NCBI GenBank assembly: GCA_040216885.1
Contig: JAVJOG010000008.1
Span: 310,001-374,000, forward strand
DNA: 64,000 bases
Source of the DNA: Parvibaculum sp040216885
GTDB lineage: Bacteria; Pseudomonadota; Alphaproteobacteria; Parvibaculales; Parvibaculaceae
Direction of reading: 5' to 3'
A program made the position numbers and the translations under genes. Positions within the stretch are counted from its first letter, which is position 1. Each line of letters begins with the position of its first letter. The notes under the pieces are model-generated. The model was not told the origin of the DNA. It was given only the letters and a program-made list of their open reading frames with translations, and did no database searches. Shown one piece after another: positions 8,898-17,862 of this stretch.

Positions 8898-8960
8898 GCG
8901 CGCGGCTTGAGGCAGGGCTCTGCATTTGCAGCGGGGCTTTTTCGCGGGGAGCATGGCGTT

Positions 8961-9326
8961 TTGGCGGACCATCAGGACGGCAAAGCTCCAGACACTTCCA
9001 GCGCGGAAAAGGGGCGCAATTCCGATCTTGCGGATTTCGGCGCCAGGCTGCGGAAAACGCAGCAAGCCCACCTGAAGCCCGCGTCCGGCAGAGGCCGGAG
9101 CACGGCCATGGGCATCGCCTTCCGGCTGGTCACCGAACTGGTGGCCGGAGTTTTCGTCGGGGCGGCGATCGGCTGGGTTCTGGATAGCTGGCTCGGCACG
9201 CGGCCCTGGTTTTTGCTGGTGTTCTTCTTCATCGGCGCGGCAGCGGGCATTTTGAATGTGTACCGGGCGGCACGGCAGATCGCCGCTTCAGCCGAACGGG
9301 ACGCAGACGGCGATCAACAGGGCTGA
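8961..9326 (+). CDS. atpI: F0F1 ATP synthase accessory subunit I
   Basis: Small membrane protein of the AtpI/Gene1 family that assists assembly of the c-ring or ion uptake. It has 121 residues: a charged N-terminus, then two membrane helices, one from FRLVTELVAGVFVGAAIGWVL and one from WFLLVFFFIGAAAGIL. No ATG is available; TTG at 8961 is preferred because GGGGA lies about 10 bases upstream and the candidate promoter would start transcription near 8904. A second TTG at 8907 would leave almost no leader. It heads the operon atpI-atpB-atpE-b'-b. Confidence 0.85.
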   Translation: MADHQDGKAPDTSSAEKGRNSDLADFGARLRKTQQAHLKPASGRGRSTAMGIAFRLVTELVAGVFVGAAIGWVLDSWLGTRPWFLLVFFFIGAAAGILNVYRAARQIAASAERDADGDQQG

Positions 9327-9353
9327 GGCCCATCCGAGACAAGGGCGGCGAGC

Positions 9354-10127
9354 GTGGCGACAGAAAACGCAGAACATGGCGGCGGCGGCTTCGCCATCGA
9401 CCCGATGCACCAGTTCGAGATCAAGACGCTTTTCCCGATGCAATTCGGGAATATCGATGCCTCCTTCACCAACTCATCGCTCTTCATGGTCATTGCGACG
9501 GCGGCCGTGATCGGCCTGATGCTGACCGGCATCAACCGCCGCGCCATGGTGCCGGGACGGCTGCAATCCATCGTCGAGCTTTCCTACGAGTTCATCGCCA
9601 ACATGCTGCGCGACAATGTGGGCTCGGCCGGTCTGCGCTTCTTCCCCTTCGTGTTCACGCTCTTCATGTTTGTTCTGGCGTGCAACCTGCTGGGCATGAT
9701 CCCCTATTCCTTCACCGTGACGAGCCACATCATCGTCACCTTCGCGCTCGCTTTCTTCATCTTCATCGGCGTGACGATTCTCGGCTTTGCCGTGCACGGG
9801 CTCGGCTTCATGAAGTTCTTCGTGCCGCATGGCGTGCCGGCCTACCTGCTGCCGCTGGTGGTGCCGATCGAGGTCGTGTCGTATCTGACGCGTCCGATCA
9901 GCCTGTCGGTTCGTCTTTTCGCCAACATGATGGCGGGGCATACGGTTCTGAAGGTGTTCGCGGGCTTCGTCATCGCGCTCGGCGCCTTCGGCGTCGCGCC
10001 CGGCATCGTGCCGCTGGTGTTCATGGTCGGGCTTACCGGCCTTGAGGTCCTCGTCGCGGCGCTGCAGGCCTATGTGTTCGCGATCCTGACCTGCATCTAT
10101 CTCAACGACGCCTTGCACATGCACTGA
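9354..10127 (+). CDS. atpB: F0F1 ATP synthase subunit a
   Basis: Stator membrane subunit forming the proton half-channels, 257 residues with about five or six membrane helices. The essential arginine lies in the conserved ISLSVRLFANMMAGH motif near residue 190, and the C-terminal helix ends in YVFAILTCIYLNDALHMH. The start codon is GTG at 9354, 27 bp after atpI. The N-terminus is extended by a Gly-rich, His-containing segment typical of alphaproteobacterial subunit a. Confidence 0.96.
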   Translation: MATENAEHGGGGFAIDPMHQFEIKTLFPMQFGNIDASFTNSSLFMVIATAAVIGLMLTGINRRAMVPGRLQSIVELSYEFIANMLRDNVGSAGLRFFPFVFTLFMFVLACNLLGMIPYSFTVTSHIIVTFALAFFIFIGVTILGFAVHGLGFMKFFVPHGVPAYLLPLVVPIEVVSYLTRPISLSVRLFANMMAGHTVLKVFAGFVIALGAFGVAPGIVPLVFMVGLTGLEVLVAALQAYVFAILTCIYLNDALHMH

Positions 10128-10215
10128 GGCGCCGGCCCAAACGGGGCGGAAGCCCTATCGATCAACCGCAACAGGGCGCGACCCGCACCCTTTACGACAA
10201 TGGAGACTGAAGACC

Positions 10216-10443
10216 ATGGAAGCAGAAGCTGCAAAGCTCATCGGTGCGGGTATCGCCTGTATCGCTCTTGCCGGCGCCGGCGTCGGCATCGGCACGATTT
10301 TCGGCAACTACCTCGCGGGCGCGCTGCGCAACCCCGCCGCCGCGCAGGGCCAGTTCGGCAATGCACTGCTCGGCTTCGCGCTTGCCGAAGCGACGGGCCT
10401 GTTCGGCCTCGCGGTCGCGTTCCTGATCCTCTTCGCGTTCTGA
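10216..10443 (+). CDS. atpE: F0F1 ATP synthase subunit c
   Basis: Proteolipid forming the rotating ring, 75 residues, two membrane helices in a hairpin. The first helix contains the Gly/Ala pattern AGAGVGIGTIFGNYLAGALR. The second carries the proton-binding glutamate in GFALAEATGLFGLAV. A loop RNPAAAQGQ joins them. Length and motifs are typical of alphaproteobacteria. It lies 88 bp after atpB, so a separate ribosome loading site is expected; c is needed in many copies. Confidence 0.97.
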   Translation: MEAEAAKLIGAGIACIALAGAGVGIGTIFGNYLAGALRNPAAAQGQFGNALLGFALAEATGLFGLAVAFLILFAF

Positions 10444-10516
10444 TCGGCGCGAACGCCCAAGTGTTCCGGCGCCGCCTTGTCGCGCGGCGCCGGCAATCGC
10501 TTTCAGGAGAAGCGGC

Positions 10517-10996
10517 ATGCCGCAGCTAGAATTTCATACCTTCGTGCCGCAGCTCGTCTGGCTCGTGATCACGTTCGGGTTTCTCTACCTGATGATGGCC
10601 CGCGTGGCGCTGCCGCGCATCGCCAATGTCCTTGAGGAACGCCGCGACCGCATTGCCGACGACCTCGACCAGGCCGAGCAGTTCAAACGGCAGACGGACG
10701 AAGCCATCGCCGCCTACGAGAAGGCGCTGGCGGACGCCCGTGCCAATGCGCATGAGATCGCGCAGGCGACCCGCGACAAGTTGAACGAAGAAACCGAACG
10801 GCAGCGGAAATCGATCGAGGCGCGCCTCGCCGAAAAGATCGCCGCCGCCGAGAAGCAGATCGCCGCGACCAAGGAAAAGGCGCTCGGCAATGTGCGGGCC
10901 GTCGCCATCGATGTGGCCGAGGCCGTGGTGACCGAACTCCTCGGCAGTGCCGACCGTGCCGCCGCCGAGCGCGCGGTCGACGGCGAACTCAAATAG
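10517..10996 (+). CDS. atpF': F0F1 ATP synthase subunit b'
   Basis: One of the two divergent b-type stator subunits found in photosynthetic and many other alphaproteobacteria. It has 159 residues with one N-terminal membrane helix (VWLVITFGFLYLMM) and a long charged coiled coil that links F0 to F1. The first of the tandem b genes is normally the b' type, starting with a PQLEFHTFVPQLVW-like segment as here. An AGGAG ribosome site precedes the ATG. F1 genes are not in this window, as is usual where F0 and F1 form separate operons. Confidence 0.9.
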   Translation: MPQLEFHTFVPQLVWLVITFGFLYLMMARVALPRIANVLEERRDRIADDLDQAEQFKRQTDEAIAAYEKALADARANAHEIAQATRDKLNEETERQRKSIEARLAEKIAAAEKQIAATKEKALGNVRAVAIDVAEAVVTELLGSADRAAAERAVDGELK

Positions 10997-11010
10997 AAGG
11001 ACCGGAACCC

Positions 11011-11496
11011 ATGTTCGCGTCTCCCGATTTCTGGGTGCTGATTTCCTTCCTGATGTTCATCGGGCTGCTGGTCTACTACAAAGTCCCCGGCATGGTGGCG
11101 GGACTTCTCGACAAGCGGGCCGCCGACATCGCGGCCGAGCTCGACGAAGCAAGGCGGCTGCGCGAGGAAGCGCAGCAGCTTCTCGCCTCCTACCAGCGCA
11201 AACAGCGCGAAGCCATGAAAGAGGCGGAAGACATCGTCGCCCAGGCGAAGGTCGAGGCCGAAAACCTCGCCAAGGAGATCCGCGCCAATATGGAAGCGCA
11301 GGTCGAACGGCGCACGAAGCTCGCCGAAGACAAGATCGCCCAGGCCGAATCGCAGGCCCTGAGCGAGGTCCGCGCGACCGCCGCCAATGTGGCCATCGGC
11401 GCGGCCCGAAAGGTGATTGCCGACAAGGTGACGGCGACCGAAGACGAAAAGCTGGTCGAGCGGTCGATCGCCGACCTCGCCTCCAAGCTGCACTGA
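11011..11496 (+). CDS. atpF: F0F1 ATP synthase subunit b
   Basis: Second b-type stator subunit, 161 residues, with an N-terminal membrane helix (FWVLISFLMFIGLLVYY) and a coiled coil rich in Ala, Glu and Lys. It pairs with b' to form the peripheral stalk. It starts 14 bp after the b' stop and ends the operon: a terminator follows 21 bp after its stop codon. Confidence 0.93.
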   Translation: MFASPDFWVLISFLMFIGLLVYYKVPGMVAGLLDKRAADIAAELDEARRLREEAQQLLASYQRKQREAMKEAEDIVAQAKVEAENLAKEIRANMEAQVERRTKLAEDKIAQAESQALSEVRATAANVAIGAARKVIADKVTATEDEKLVERSIADLASKLH

Positions 11497-11517
11497 AGAA
11501 AGCCGGCCTTCAAATAA

Positions 11518-11548
11518 CCCCGCCCCGCGCAAGCCGGGCGGGGTTTTT
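11518..11548 (+). terminator. Rho-independent terminator of the F0 operon
   Basis: Perfect 8-bp stem, CCCCGCCC at 11518-11525 and GGGCGGGG at 11536-11543, with a 10-base loop and TTTTT at 11544-11548. It directly follows the last F0 gene. Confidence 0.9.
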
Positions 11549-11604
11549 GTTTGCATTCGCCGCCGCTCCACCCCTTCAATAGATCAACCGCGGGAGGGGC
11601 GATC

Positions 11605-12387
11605 ATGCTGAGCAACTACACGCAGACCGAATTCACCCATGAAGGGGAAACCCGCCCGGTCTATGTGCGGGGGCATGGTCCGGCCGTTATCGTCATCCAC
11701 GAAATTCCCGGCATCACACCGGAGGCGATCCGCTTTGCCGACTGGGTGGCCGATGCGGGGTTTCGCGTCTACATGCCCGAACTGCTGGGCGAGGCCGGCA
11801 AGCCGCTGACGAACGGCTATGTGCTTTCCTCGATCGCCAAGCTCTGCGTGCGTCGCGAATTCCACATCCTTGCATCCAACCGCTCGAGTCCCGTCACCGT
11901 CTGGCTCAGGGCGCTGGCGCGGCATGCGCATGAGGAGGCAGGCGGCAAGGGCGTCGGCGCGGTCGGCATGTGCTTCTCGGGCAATTTCGTGCTGTCGATG
12001 ATGATGGAGCCGGCAATGCTGGCGCCCGTCCTGTCGCAGCCTTCGATGCCCTTCCCGGCGGGCGCGGCGCGCAAGGCGGCGCTGCATGTATCGCCGGAGG
12101 AACTCAGCTGTATCAAGGATCGTTGTGCGAAAGGCGCCAAGGTGCTGGGCCTGCGCTTCAAGGGTGACTTCATGTGCCCACCGGAAAAATTCGAGAGCCT
12201 GCGACGGGAGCTCGGCGACGCCTTCGAAGGCATCGAGATCGACGATCGCCACGCCAATCCGGATTCGCCGGCGCCGAAGCCGCATTCGGTGCTGACCGTC
12301 GACCTGATCGACCGCGACGGCGAGCCGACCAAGGAGGCGGCCAAGCGCGTCATCGCCTTCTTTCAGGAGCGGCTCAAGGCAGCCTGA
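11605..12387 (+). CDS. Dienelactone hydrolase family protein
   Basis: Alpha/beta hydrolase of the DLH family, 260 residues. The likely nucleophile is Cys123 in GMCFSG, in the position where DLH enzymes have Cys. The oxyanion region is VIVIHEIPGITPE near residue 28, and a His lies in KPHSVLTVD near the C-terminus. DLH proteins hydrolyse cyclic lactone esters, but many paralogues act on other esters, so the substrate is unknown. ATG 11605 is preceded by GGGAGGGG. The last 25 bp overlap the convergent nucleotidyltransferase gene. Confidence 0.85.
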   Translation: MLSNYTQTEFTHEGETRPVYVRGHGPAVIVIHEIPGITPEAIRFADWVADAGFRVYMPELLGEAGKPLTNGYVLSSIAKLCVRREFHILASNRSSPVTVWLRALARHAHEEAGGKGVGAVGMCFSGNFVLSMMMEPAMLAPVLSQPSMPFPAGAARKAALHVSPEELSCIKDRCAKGAKVLGLRFKGDFMCPPEKFESLRRELGDAFEGIEIDDRHANPDSPAPKPHSVLTVDLIDRDGEPTKEAAKRVIAFFQERLKAA

Positions 12388-12950
12388 CCGCTTTCGACAA
12401 TCGTCAGCTCCGGCCACTTTTCTTTCCAGCGCGCGGCCTTCTCGGCGAGACGGCCGGCGTTGAAATTGGCGACAGGATTGGGGCGGATGGTCATCGTCGC
12501 GATATCGCCGAAGCCGAAGGGGGCATAAGTCCGCAAGCCTCCGCCCGCCACCTGCACGCCGACCATGCAGGCCGGTGCCAGAAAGCGGTCAATGCCGTCG
12601 GTCGCGCAGGAAAGCGGCGGATAGGGCATGCCGAATTTTTCCGGATACCAAAGATGCACCCGCGCCTGATTGCGCAACTCGACCTCGATGCCGAGCGGCG
12701 CGAAGAGAGCGCGGGCCCGTGCGATGGCGCGGTCTTCCGCTTCCCAGCTTGTGTCAGGATCGAAATAGAAGATGTCGTAATCCTTGATGCCGTAGTCCGG
12801 CGCGCGGCCGGTCAGCGCGTTCCAGACGGCCTGAAAAAGGCTGCCCGACACAAGCCATGTGTCGGGCAAGCTGAGTTCAGGCAATCGGTCGAGGATCGCG
12901 CGGTTGATGTCGTTGGCGAGCGCCAGCGAAAGAAACCGCGCTTCGTCCAT
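12363..12950 (-). CDS. NTP_transf_6 (DUF925) nucleotidyltransferase-like protein
   Basis: A 195-residue protein of the NTP_transf_6 family (COG3575 type). It has the nucleotidyltransferase-like LVSGSLFQAVWN segment and an acidic KDYDIFYFDPD motif where the family places metal-binding Asp residues. No substrate is known. It begins only 2 bp after the gcvPB stop and is probably cotranscribed with the glycine cleavage operon, though no functional link is established. Its 3' end overlaps the convergent hydrolase gene. Confidence 0.82.
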   Translation of the reverse strand: MDEARFLSLALANDINRAILDRLPELSLPDTWLVSGSLFQAVWNALTGRAPDYGIKDYDIFYFDPDTSWEAEDRAIARARALFAPLGIEVELRNQARVHLWYPEKFGMPYPPLSCATDGIDRFLAPACMVGVQVAGGGLRTYAPFGFGDIATMTIRPNPVANFNAGRLAEKAARWKEKWPELTIVESGQAALSRS

Positions 12951-12952
12951 CC

Positions 12953-14530
12953 CTACTCGGCCGCCTGTTTCGGTGCCGGCGGCACCCAGCGCAGCACCGG
13001 GCTGCGGGCGGCGGCGGTTTCGTCGAGGCGGCGGCGCGGCGAGAGATAGGGCGCGCCGGTGAACCGTTCCTTGTCGTTCGACTTCGCGGCGCGGGCAAGA
13101 TCCTTCAGGGTGGCAATGAAAAGATCGACAGCCTGCTTCGATTCCGTCTCGGTCGGCTCGATCAGCAACGCGCCATGCACCACCAGCGGGAAATACATCG
13201 TCATCGGATGGTAGCCTTCGTCGATCATCGCCTTGGCGAAGTCCAGCGTTTCGACGCCGGTTCCTTTCAGGAAGCGGTCGTCGAACAGCGCCTCATGCAT
13301 GCACGGACCTTCGAACGGTGCCGAAAGGTCTTCCTTCAATGAGGCCAGCACATAGTTGGCGTTCAGCACCGCATCCTCGGCGACCTGGCGCAGGCCATCC
13401 GAACCGTGGCTCATCATGTAGGCCAGCGCGCGGACGAACATGCCCATCTGGCCGTGAAAGGCCGTCATGCGGCCGAAAGGCGTCGTGCCGTCGGCCTTCG
13501 CATCCTCCGCCGTTTCGACCAGGCGGAAACCATCCGCGCCGTGCACCACATAGGGACGCGGCGCGAAGGGCGCCAGCGCCTCGGAGAAAACCACCGGCCC
13601 GGCGCCCGGTCCGCCGCCGCCATGCGGCGTCGAGAAGGTCTTGTGCAGGTTAATATGCATCGCGTCGACGCCGAGATCGCCCGGCCGCACACGACCGACA
13701 ATGGCGTTGAAGTTGGCACCGTCGCAGTAAAAATAGGCGCCCGCTTCATGCACCGCATCGGCGATGTCGATGATATCGCGTTCGAAGAGACCGCAGGTGT
13801 TCGGATTGGTCAACATGATCGCGGCAACGTCAGGCCCGAGCTTCGCCTTGAAGGCTTCGAGATCGACACGGCCTTCCTTCGTCGCCGGGATGGCGTCGAC
13901 CTTGTAGCCGAGCAGCGCCGCGGTCGCCGGATTGGTGCCGTGCGCCGATTCCGGCACCAGCACGCGGCTGCGCGCTTCGTCTTCGCCGCGTGCGATCAGC
14001 GCCGCGCGAATGGCCATCATGCCGCAGAGCTCGCCATGCGCGCCGGCCTTGGGCGACAGCGCCACGCCCGGCATGCCGGTGAGTTCCTTCAGCCAATGGG
14101 CGAGCGTGTCCATCAGTTCCAGCGCGCCCTGCACCGTTTTGACCGGCTGCAACGGGTGGAGATCGCCGATGCCCGGCAGCCGCGCCATTTTTTCGTTGAG
14201 ACGCGGGTTGTGCTTCATCGTGCAGGAACCGAGCGGGTAGAGGCCGGCATCGATCGAATAGTTCTTGGCCGACAGCCGCACATAGTGGCGGACGACCTCG
14301 GGCTCCGACACGCTCGGCAGACCGATGCGGCCCTGCCGTTCGAAATTTCCGAGTCGCGCGGTGAAGGGCTCGGGCTCGTCGAGATCGACACCGCAGGCGC
14401 CGGGATTGTCGAGTTCGAAGAGCAGCGCTTCCTCGAGCTGCAAGGCCCGGTTGCCGGTGAAGGTCTCGTGCGCTGAAGAAGATGCGCCGCCGATCGAGGT
14501 CGGGCGCCCCTGCTTGTTCATTCCGGACAT
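12953..14530 (-). CDS. gcvPB: Glycine dehydrogenase (P protein) subunit 2
   Basis: C-terminal half of the split PLP-dependent glycine decarboxylase, 525 residues. The PLP lysine lies in NLHKTFSTPHGGGGPG. P protein decarboxylates glycine and passes the aminomethyl group to the lipoyl arm of GcvH. Its ATG shares one base with the gcvPA stop codon (TGATG), so the two halves are translationally coupled and should form the heterodimer. Many bacteria instead have one fused GcvP. Confidence 0.96.
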   Translation of the reverse strand: MSGMNKQGRPTSIGGASSSAHETFTGNRALQLEEALLFELDNPGACGVDLDEPEPFTARLGNFERQGRIGLPSVSEPEVVRHYVRLSAKNYSIDAGLYPLGSCTMKHNPRLNEKMARLPGIGDLHPLQPVKTVQGALELMDTLAHWLKELTGMPGVALSPKAGAHGELCGMMAIRAALIARGEDEARSRVLVPESAHGTNPATAALLGYKVDAIPATKEGRVDLEAFKAKLGPDVAAIMLTNPNTCGLFERDIIDIADAVHEAGAYFYCDGANFNAIVGRVRPGDLGVDAMHINLHKTFSTPHGGGGPGAGPVVFSEALAPFAPRPYVVHGADGFRLVETAEDAKADGTTPFGRMTAFHGQMGMFVRALAYMMSHGSDGLRQVAEDAVLNANYVLASLKEDLSAPFEGPCMHEALFDDRFLKGTGVETLDFAKAMIDEGYHPMTMYFPLVVHGALLIEPTETESKQAVDLFIATLKDLARAAKSNDKERFTGAPYLSPRRRLDETAAARSPVLRWVPPAPKQAAE

Positions 14531-15873
14531 CAGAGCACCTCTTCAAGCGCGGCGGCATAGGCGGCGCGGTCTTCATCGGTATTGATTTCGGTCGAGGCGA
14601 CGATCAGCAGATCGTCGAGACCGGCATCCGGCAGCAAGCGCGAGGCCGGCACGCCGCCGAGTACGCCCTTGTCGGCCAGCGCATCGACAACTTCCGCCGC
14701 CGGCCTCGACAAGCGCATCGTGAATTCGTTGAAGAAAGCCTGGTTGAGAATTTCGACACCGGGCACTTTCGCGAGACGTTCGGCGAGATTGACGGTGGCG
14801 GCGTGATTGATCCGCGCGAGGCGTTTGTAGCCCTCCTCGCCCAGCAGCGACATATGGATCGTGAAGGCAAGGCAGCACAGTCCCGAATTCGTGCAGATGT
14901 TGGACGTCGCCTTTTCGCGGCGAATGTGCTGCTCGCGCGTCGACAATGTCAGCACGAAGCCGCGCTTGCCATCGGCGTCGACCGTCTCGCCGCAGAGGCG
15001 GCCGGGCATCTGGCGTATGAATTTCTGTCGCGTGGCGAAGAGGCCGACATAGGGCCCGCCGAAATTGAGGCCGTTGCCAATCGACTGCCCCTCGCCGACC
15101 ACGATGTCGGCGCCCATGTCACCGGGCGGCGTGACGGCGCCGAGCGAGACGATTTCCGGAACGACGGCAATCAGAAGCGCGCCTTTGGCGTGCGCTGCTT
15201 CCGCGATAGGACGAAGATCGACCAGTTCACCGAAAAAGCCCGGCGTCTGCACGACGACGCAGCTCGTGTCGTCGGCGATGTGGGCGGCGATGTCCTCGGT
15301 CTTTCCGGGAAGCGCGGCAGGCATCACCTCGAGTTCATAGTCGGCGAATTCCGACAGGTTGCGGACGACCTCGGCATATTGCGGATGCAGCGTGCCGGAC
15401 AACACGGCCTTCTTGCGCTTCGTGACGCGATGCGCCATCAGCACCGCCTCGCCACAGCCGGTCGAGCCGTCATACATCGAGGCGTTCGCCACATCCATGC
15501 CGGTGATCATCGCCACCTGGGTCTGGAACTCGAACAGATATTGCAGCGTGCCTTGCGTGATCTCGGGCTGATAGGGCGTGTAGGAGGTGAGGAACTCCGA
15601 ACGCTGGATCAGATGATCGACCGAGGCCGGCACATGATGGCGATAGGCACCCGCGCCGACGAAGAAAGGCACCGACCCGGCCGCAACATTCTTCGAGGCC
15701 ATGTTCGAGAGTGCCCGCTCGACGTCGAGTTCGCCCTTGCGGCGCGGCAGATCGACAAGACCGTCGAGGCGCGCGCGCTCGGGCACATCACGAAACAGCT
15801 CGTCGACACTTTTCGCGCCGATGACGCCCAGCATTTCGCTGCGGTCGGTTTGGGTCAGGGGCAGGTAACGCAT
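14530..15873 (-). CDS. gcvPA: Glycine dehydrogenase (P protein) subunit 1
   Basis: N-terminal half of the split P protein, 447 residues, starting MRYLPLTQTDRSEML. Conserved features include the Gly-rich MYDGSTGCGEAVLMA and the GEGQSIGNGLNFGGPYVG segment. The open frame extends 150 bases upstream, but ATG 15873 gives the conserved N-terminus. It lies between gcvH and gcvPB in the operon. Confidence 0.95.
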   Translation of the reverse strand: MRYLPLTQTDRSEMLGVIGAKSVDELFRDVPERARLDGLVDLPRRKGELDVERALSNMASKNVAAGSVPFFVGAGAYRHHVPASVDHLIQRSEFLTSYTPYQPEITQGTLQYLFEFQTQVAMITGMDVANASMYDGSTGCGEAVLMAHRVTKRKKAVLSGTLHPQYAEVVRNLSEFADYELEVMPAALPGKTEDIAAHIADDTSCVVVQTPGFFGELVDLRPIAEAAHAKGALLIAVVPEIVSLGAVTPPGDMGADIVVGEGQSIGNGLNFGGPYVGLFATRQKFIRQMPGRLCGETVDADGKRGFVLTLSTREQHIRREKATSNICTNSGLCCLAFTIHMSLLGEEGYKRLARINHAATVNLAERLAKVPGVEILNQAFFNEFTMRLSRPAAEVVDALADKGVLGGVPASRLLPDAGLDDLLIVASTEINTDEDRAAYAAALEEVL

Positions 15874-15929
15874 AATCGCAACATCCTTGTTCGGGTTTGC
15901 GTGCGGCGAAGGCCGGACACCGTGCGAGG

Positions 15930-16307
15930 TCAGTGCAGGCTTTCGACGAATTCCTTGTAGGCGCTTTCGTCCATCAGCTTGTCGAGCTCGGAGGGATCGG
16001 ACATGCGCAGTTTGACGAACCATCCGTCGCCCATCGCATCCTCGTTGACGCCGGCGGGTGTTGCCTCGATGTCGCCATTGACGTCGATCACCTCGCCACT
16101 TACCGGCGTGTAGACCTCGCTCGCGGCCTTGACGCTTTCAACGACCGCCGCCTCGTCGCCGGCCTCGATGGTCTTGCCCACTTCCGGCAATTCCACATAG
16201 ACGACGTCGCCCAGCTGCTCCTGCGCATAATCGGTGATGCCGATGGTGGCGATGTCGCCGTCCACGCGGACCCATTCATGCTGATCGGTAAAACGAATGT
16301 CGCTCAT
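15930..16307 (-). CDS. gcvH: Glycine cleavage system H protein
   Basis: Lipoyl carrier of the glycine cleavage system, 125 residues. The lipoylated lysine is Lys60 in ESVKAASEVYTPVSGEV, the classic H-protein motif. It shuttles the aminomethyl group from P to T protein and the reduced lipoyl arm to L protein. ATG 16307 gives MSDIRFTDQHEWV; the longer open frame has no support. It follows gcvT by 34 bp. Confidence 0.97.
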   Translation of the reverse strand: MSDIRFTDQHEWVRVDGDIATIGITDYAQEQLGDVVYVELPEVGKTIEAGDEAAVVESVKAASEVYTPVSGEVIDVNGDIEATPAGVNEDAMGDGWFVKLRMSDPSELDKLMDESAYKEFVESLH

Positions 16308-16341
16308 CTGAAGTCCCCTGATCCCTTGCTGGAGGCCATTC

Positions 16342-17478
16342 TCAATTGCCCCGGTAGAAACGTTTTTCGACAAACGGCATCGCCGCGACATGCGCGGCGC
16401 GTCCCTTGCCCCGCACCATCAACTCAACCGCCGTGCCGGCTTTTGCCGAGGCCGTGTCGACGTAGCCCATCGCAATCGGACCGCCGACACTCGGGCCGTA
16501 GCCACCGCTCGTCACCAAACCGATTTTCTTGCCATCGGCGAAAATTTCCGTGCCTTCGCGCGCCGGCGCCTTGCCGTCCGGCAGCAAGCCAACGCGTTTG
16601 CGCGGCGCGCCGTTGGTGATCTGGTCGAGAATGATTTTCGCGCCGGGAAAATTCGCTTCCGCGCGGCGGCGCTTGCCGATCGCCCAGCCAAGCGCGGCTT
16701 CGATCGGCGTCGTCGTTTCGTCGATGTCGTGACCATAGAGGCAAAGCCCGGCCTCGAGGCGCAGCGAGTCGCGGGCGCCGAGACCGATGGGTTTCACTTC
16801 GGTTTCGGCGAGCAGCTTTTTCGTCAGCGCGGCCGCATCTTTCGCCGGTATAGAAATCTCGTAGCCATCTTCGCCCGTATAGCCCGAGCGGCTGACCATG
16901 CACGGTACGCCGCCGATATCCATGTCGCACGCGGTCATGAACATCTGTGTCGCCGCTTGCGGCGCGAAGCGCGCGAAAACTTCCGCCGCCTTCGGGCCTT
17001 GCAATGCGATCAGCGCGCGATCTTCCAGGCGTTGCAGCGTAACGTTCGAGGGGAGATTGGCGGCGATGTGCGCGAAGTCGGCATCCTTGCAGGCGGCATT
17101 GACGATCAGGAAAAGTCTTCCCTCCGTCTGCGTCCGCGTCACCATCAGGTCGTCGCGGATGCCGCCCTTGTCGTTCAACAGCAATGTGTAGCGGATCGCA
17201 CCCGGCGCGAGGCCGAGAATGTCGCCCGGCGTCAGCGCTTCGACCGCGCGGGCAGCCGTTTCATGGTCGGGCGCGGTGAGGAGGGCCTGCCCCATATGCG
17301 AGACATCGAAAAGACCGGCGGCATCGCGCGTGTGCAGATGTTCGGCCAGAACGCCGTCGGGATATTGCACCGGCATGTCGTAGCCGGCGAACGGCACCAT
17401 CTTCGCGCAGAGTTCGACATGGAGCGCGTGAAGCGGCGTGGTCTTCAAGATGTCCGTGGTGACGGCGGGGTCCGACAT
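16342..17478 (-). CDS. gcvT: Aminomethyltransferase (glycine cleavage T protein)
   Basis: Transfers the methylene group from GcvH to tetrahydrofolate, releasing ammonia. The protein has 378 residues and shows the folate-binding family features FAGYDMPVQYPDGV, LFDVSHMGQ and SRSGYTGEDGYEI, with the C-terminal domain ending in ARAAHVAAMPFVEKRFYR-like sequence. It is the first gene of gcvT-gcvH-gcvPA-gcvPB and lies about 100 bp downstream of the tandem glycine riboswitch, so expression should rise with glycine. Confidence 0.97.
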   Translation of the reverse strand: MSDPAVTTDILKTTPLHALHVELCAKMVPFAGYDMPVQYPDGVLAEHLHTRDAAGLFDVSHMGQALLTAPDHETAARAVEALTPGDILGLAPGAIRYTLLLNDKGGIRDDLMVTRTQTEGRLFLIVNAACKDADFAHIAANLPSNVTLQRLEDRALIALQGPKAAEVFARFAPQAATQMFMTACDMDIGGVPCMVSRSGYTGEDGYEISIPAKDAAALTKKLLAETEVKPIGLGARDSLRLEAGLCLYGHDIDETTTPIEAALGWAIGKRRRAEANFPGAKIILDQITNGAPRKRVGLLPDGKAPAREGTEIFADGKKIGLVTSGGYGPSVGGPIAMGYVDTASAKAGTAVELMVRGKGRAAHVAAMPFVEKRFYRGN

Positions 17479-17574
17479 TGGGCTTCCAGGCTCGTCCCGC
17501 CGGCGATTTTGGCGATGGACGAAAACGAATCGAGTTGGCCGCTACCCGGCGGATTTCTCCGCTTGTAGCGCCCC

Positions 17575-17782
17575 ACTCTGTCGCTGAACCTGAGAGATTT
17601 CGCGGTGAGGGAACGCGTTCCCGTCGCTTACGCCCTTCGGTGAGGCCGGCCAATCAGTGCCGGTCTGCTTTCCAGAGATTCATCCCCCTGCGGTCCTTGG
17701 TGCCTGAGAGTTTCCGGGGCGGTTGCTCCTTCGGCGTCGGAATCCCGTCGAAATAAAGGTTCCGATCTCTCCCGCAGGGTTC
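17575..17782 (-). ncRNA. Tandem glycine riboswitch
   Basis: On the minus strand two glycine aptamers lie in series. Aptamer I (about 17780 to 17685) is closed by CCCTGCGG pairing with CCGCAGGG and contains CGCCGAAGGAGCAA and AAACTCTCAGGCA. Aptamer II (about 17684 to 17575) contains CACCGAAGGGCGTAAG and AATCTCTCAGG. These are the conserved cores of the cooperative gcvT-class glycine riboswitch, and gcvT follows directly. The remaining part of the 384-bp gap (17783-17862) shows nothing clear. Confidence 0.95.
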
Positions 17783-17862
17783 GTCTGTGTGTCGCCGATC
17801 ATATGGACGGGGCGGCGAGAGTCAATCGACGCCGGTCGAAAAATGGCCGAATCACAAGGTTT

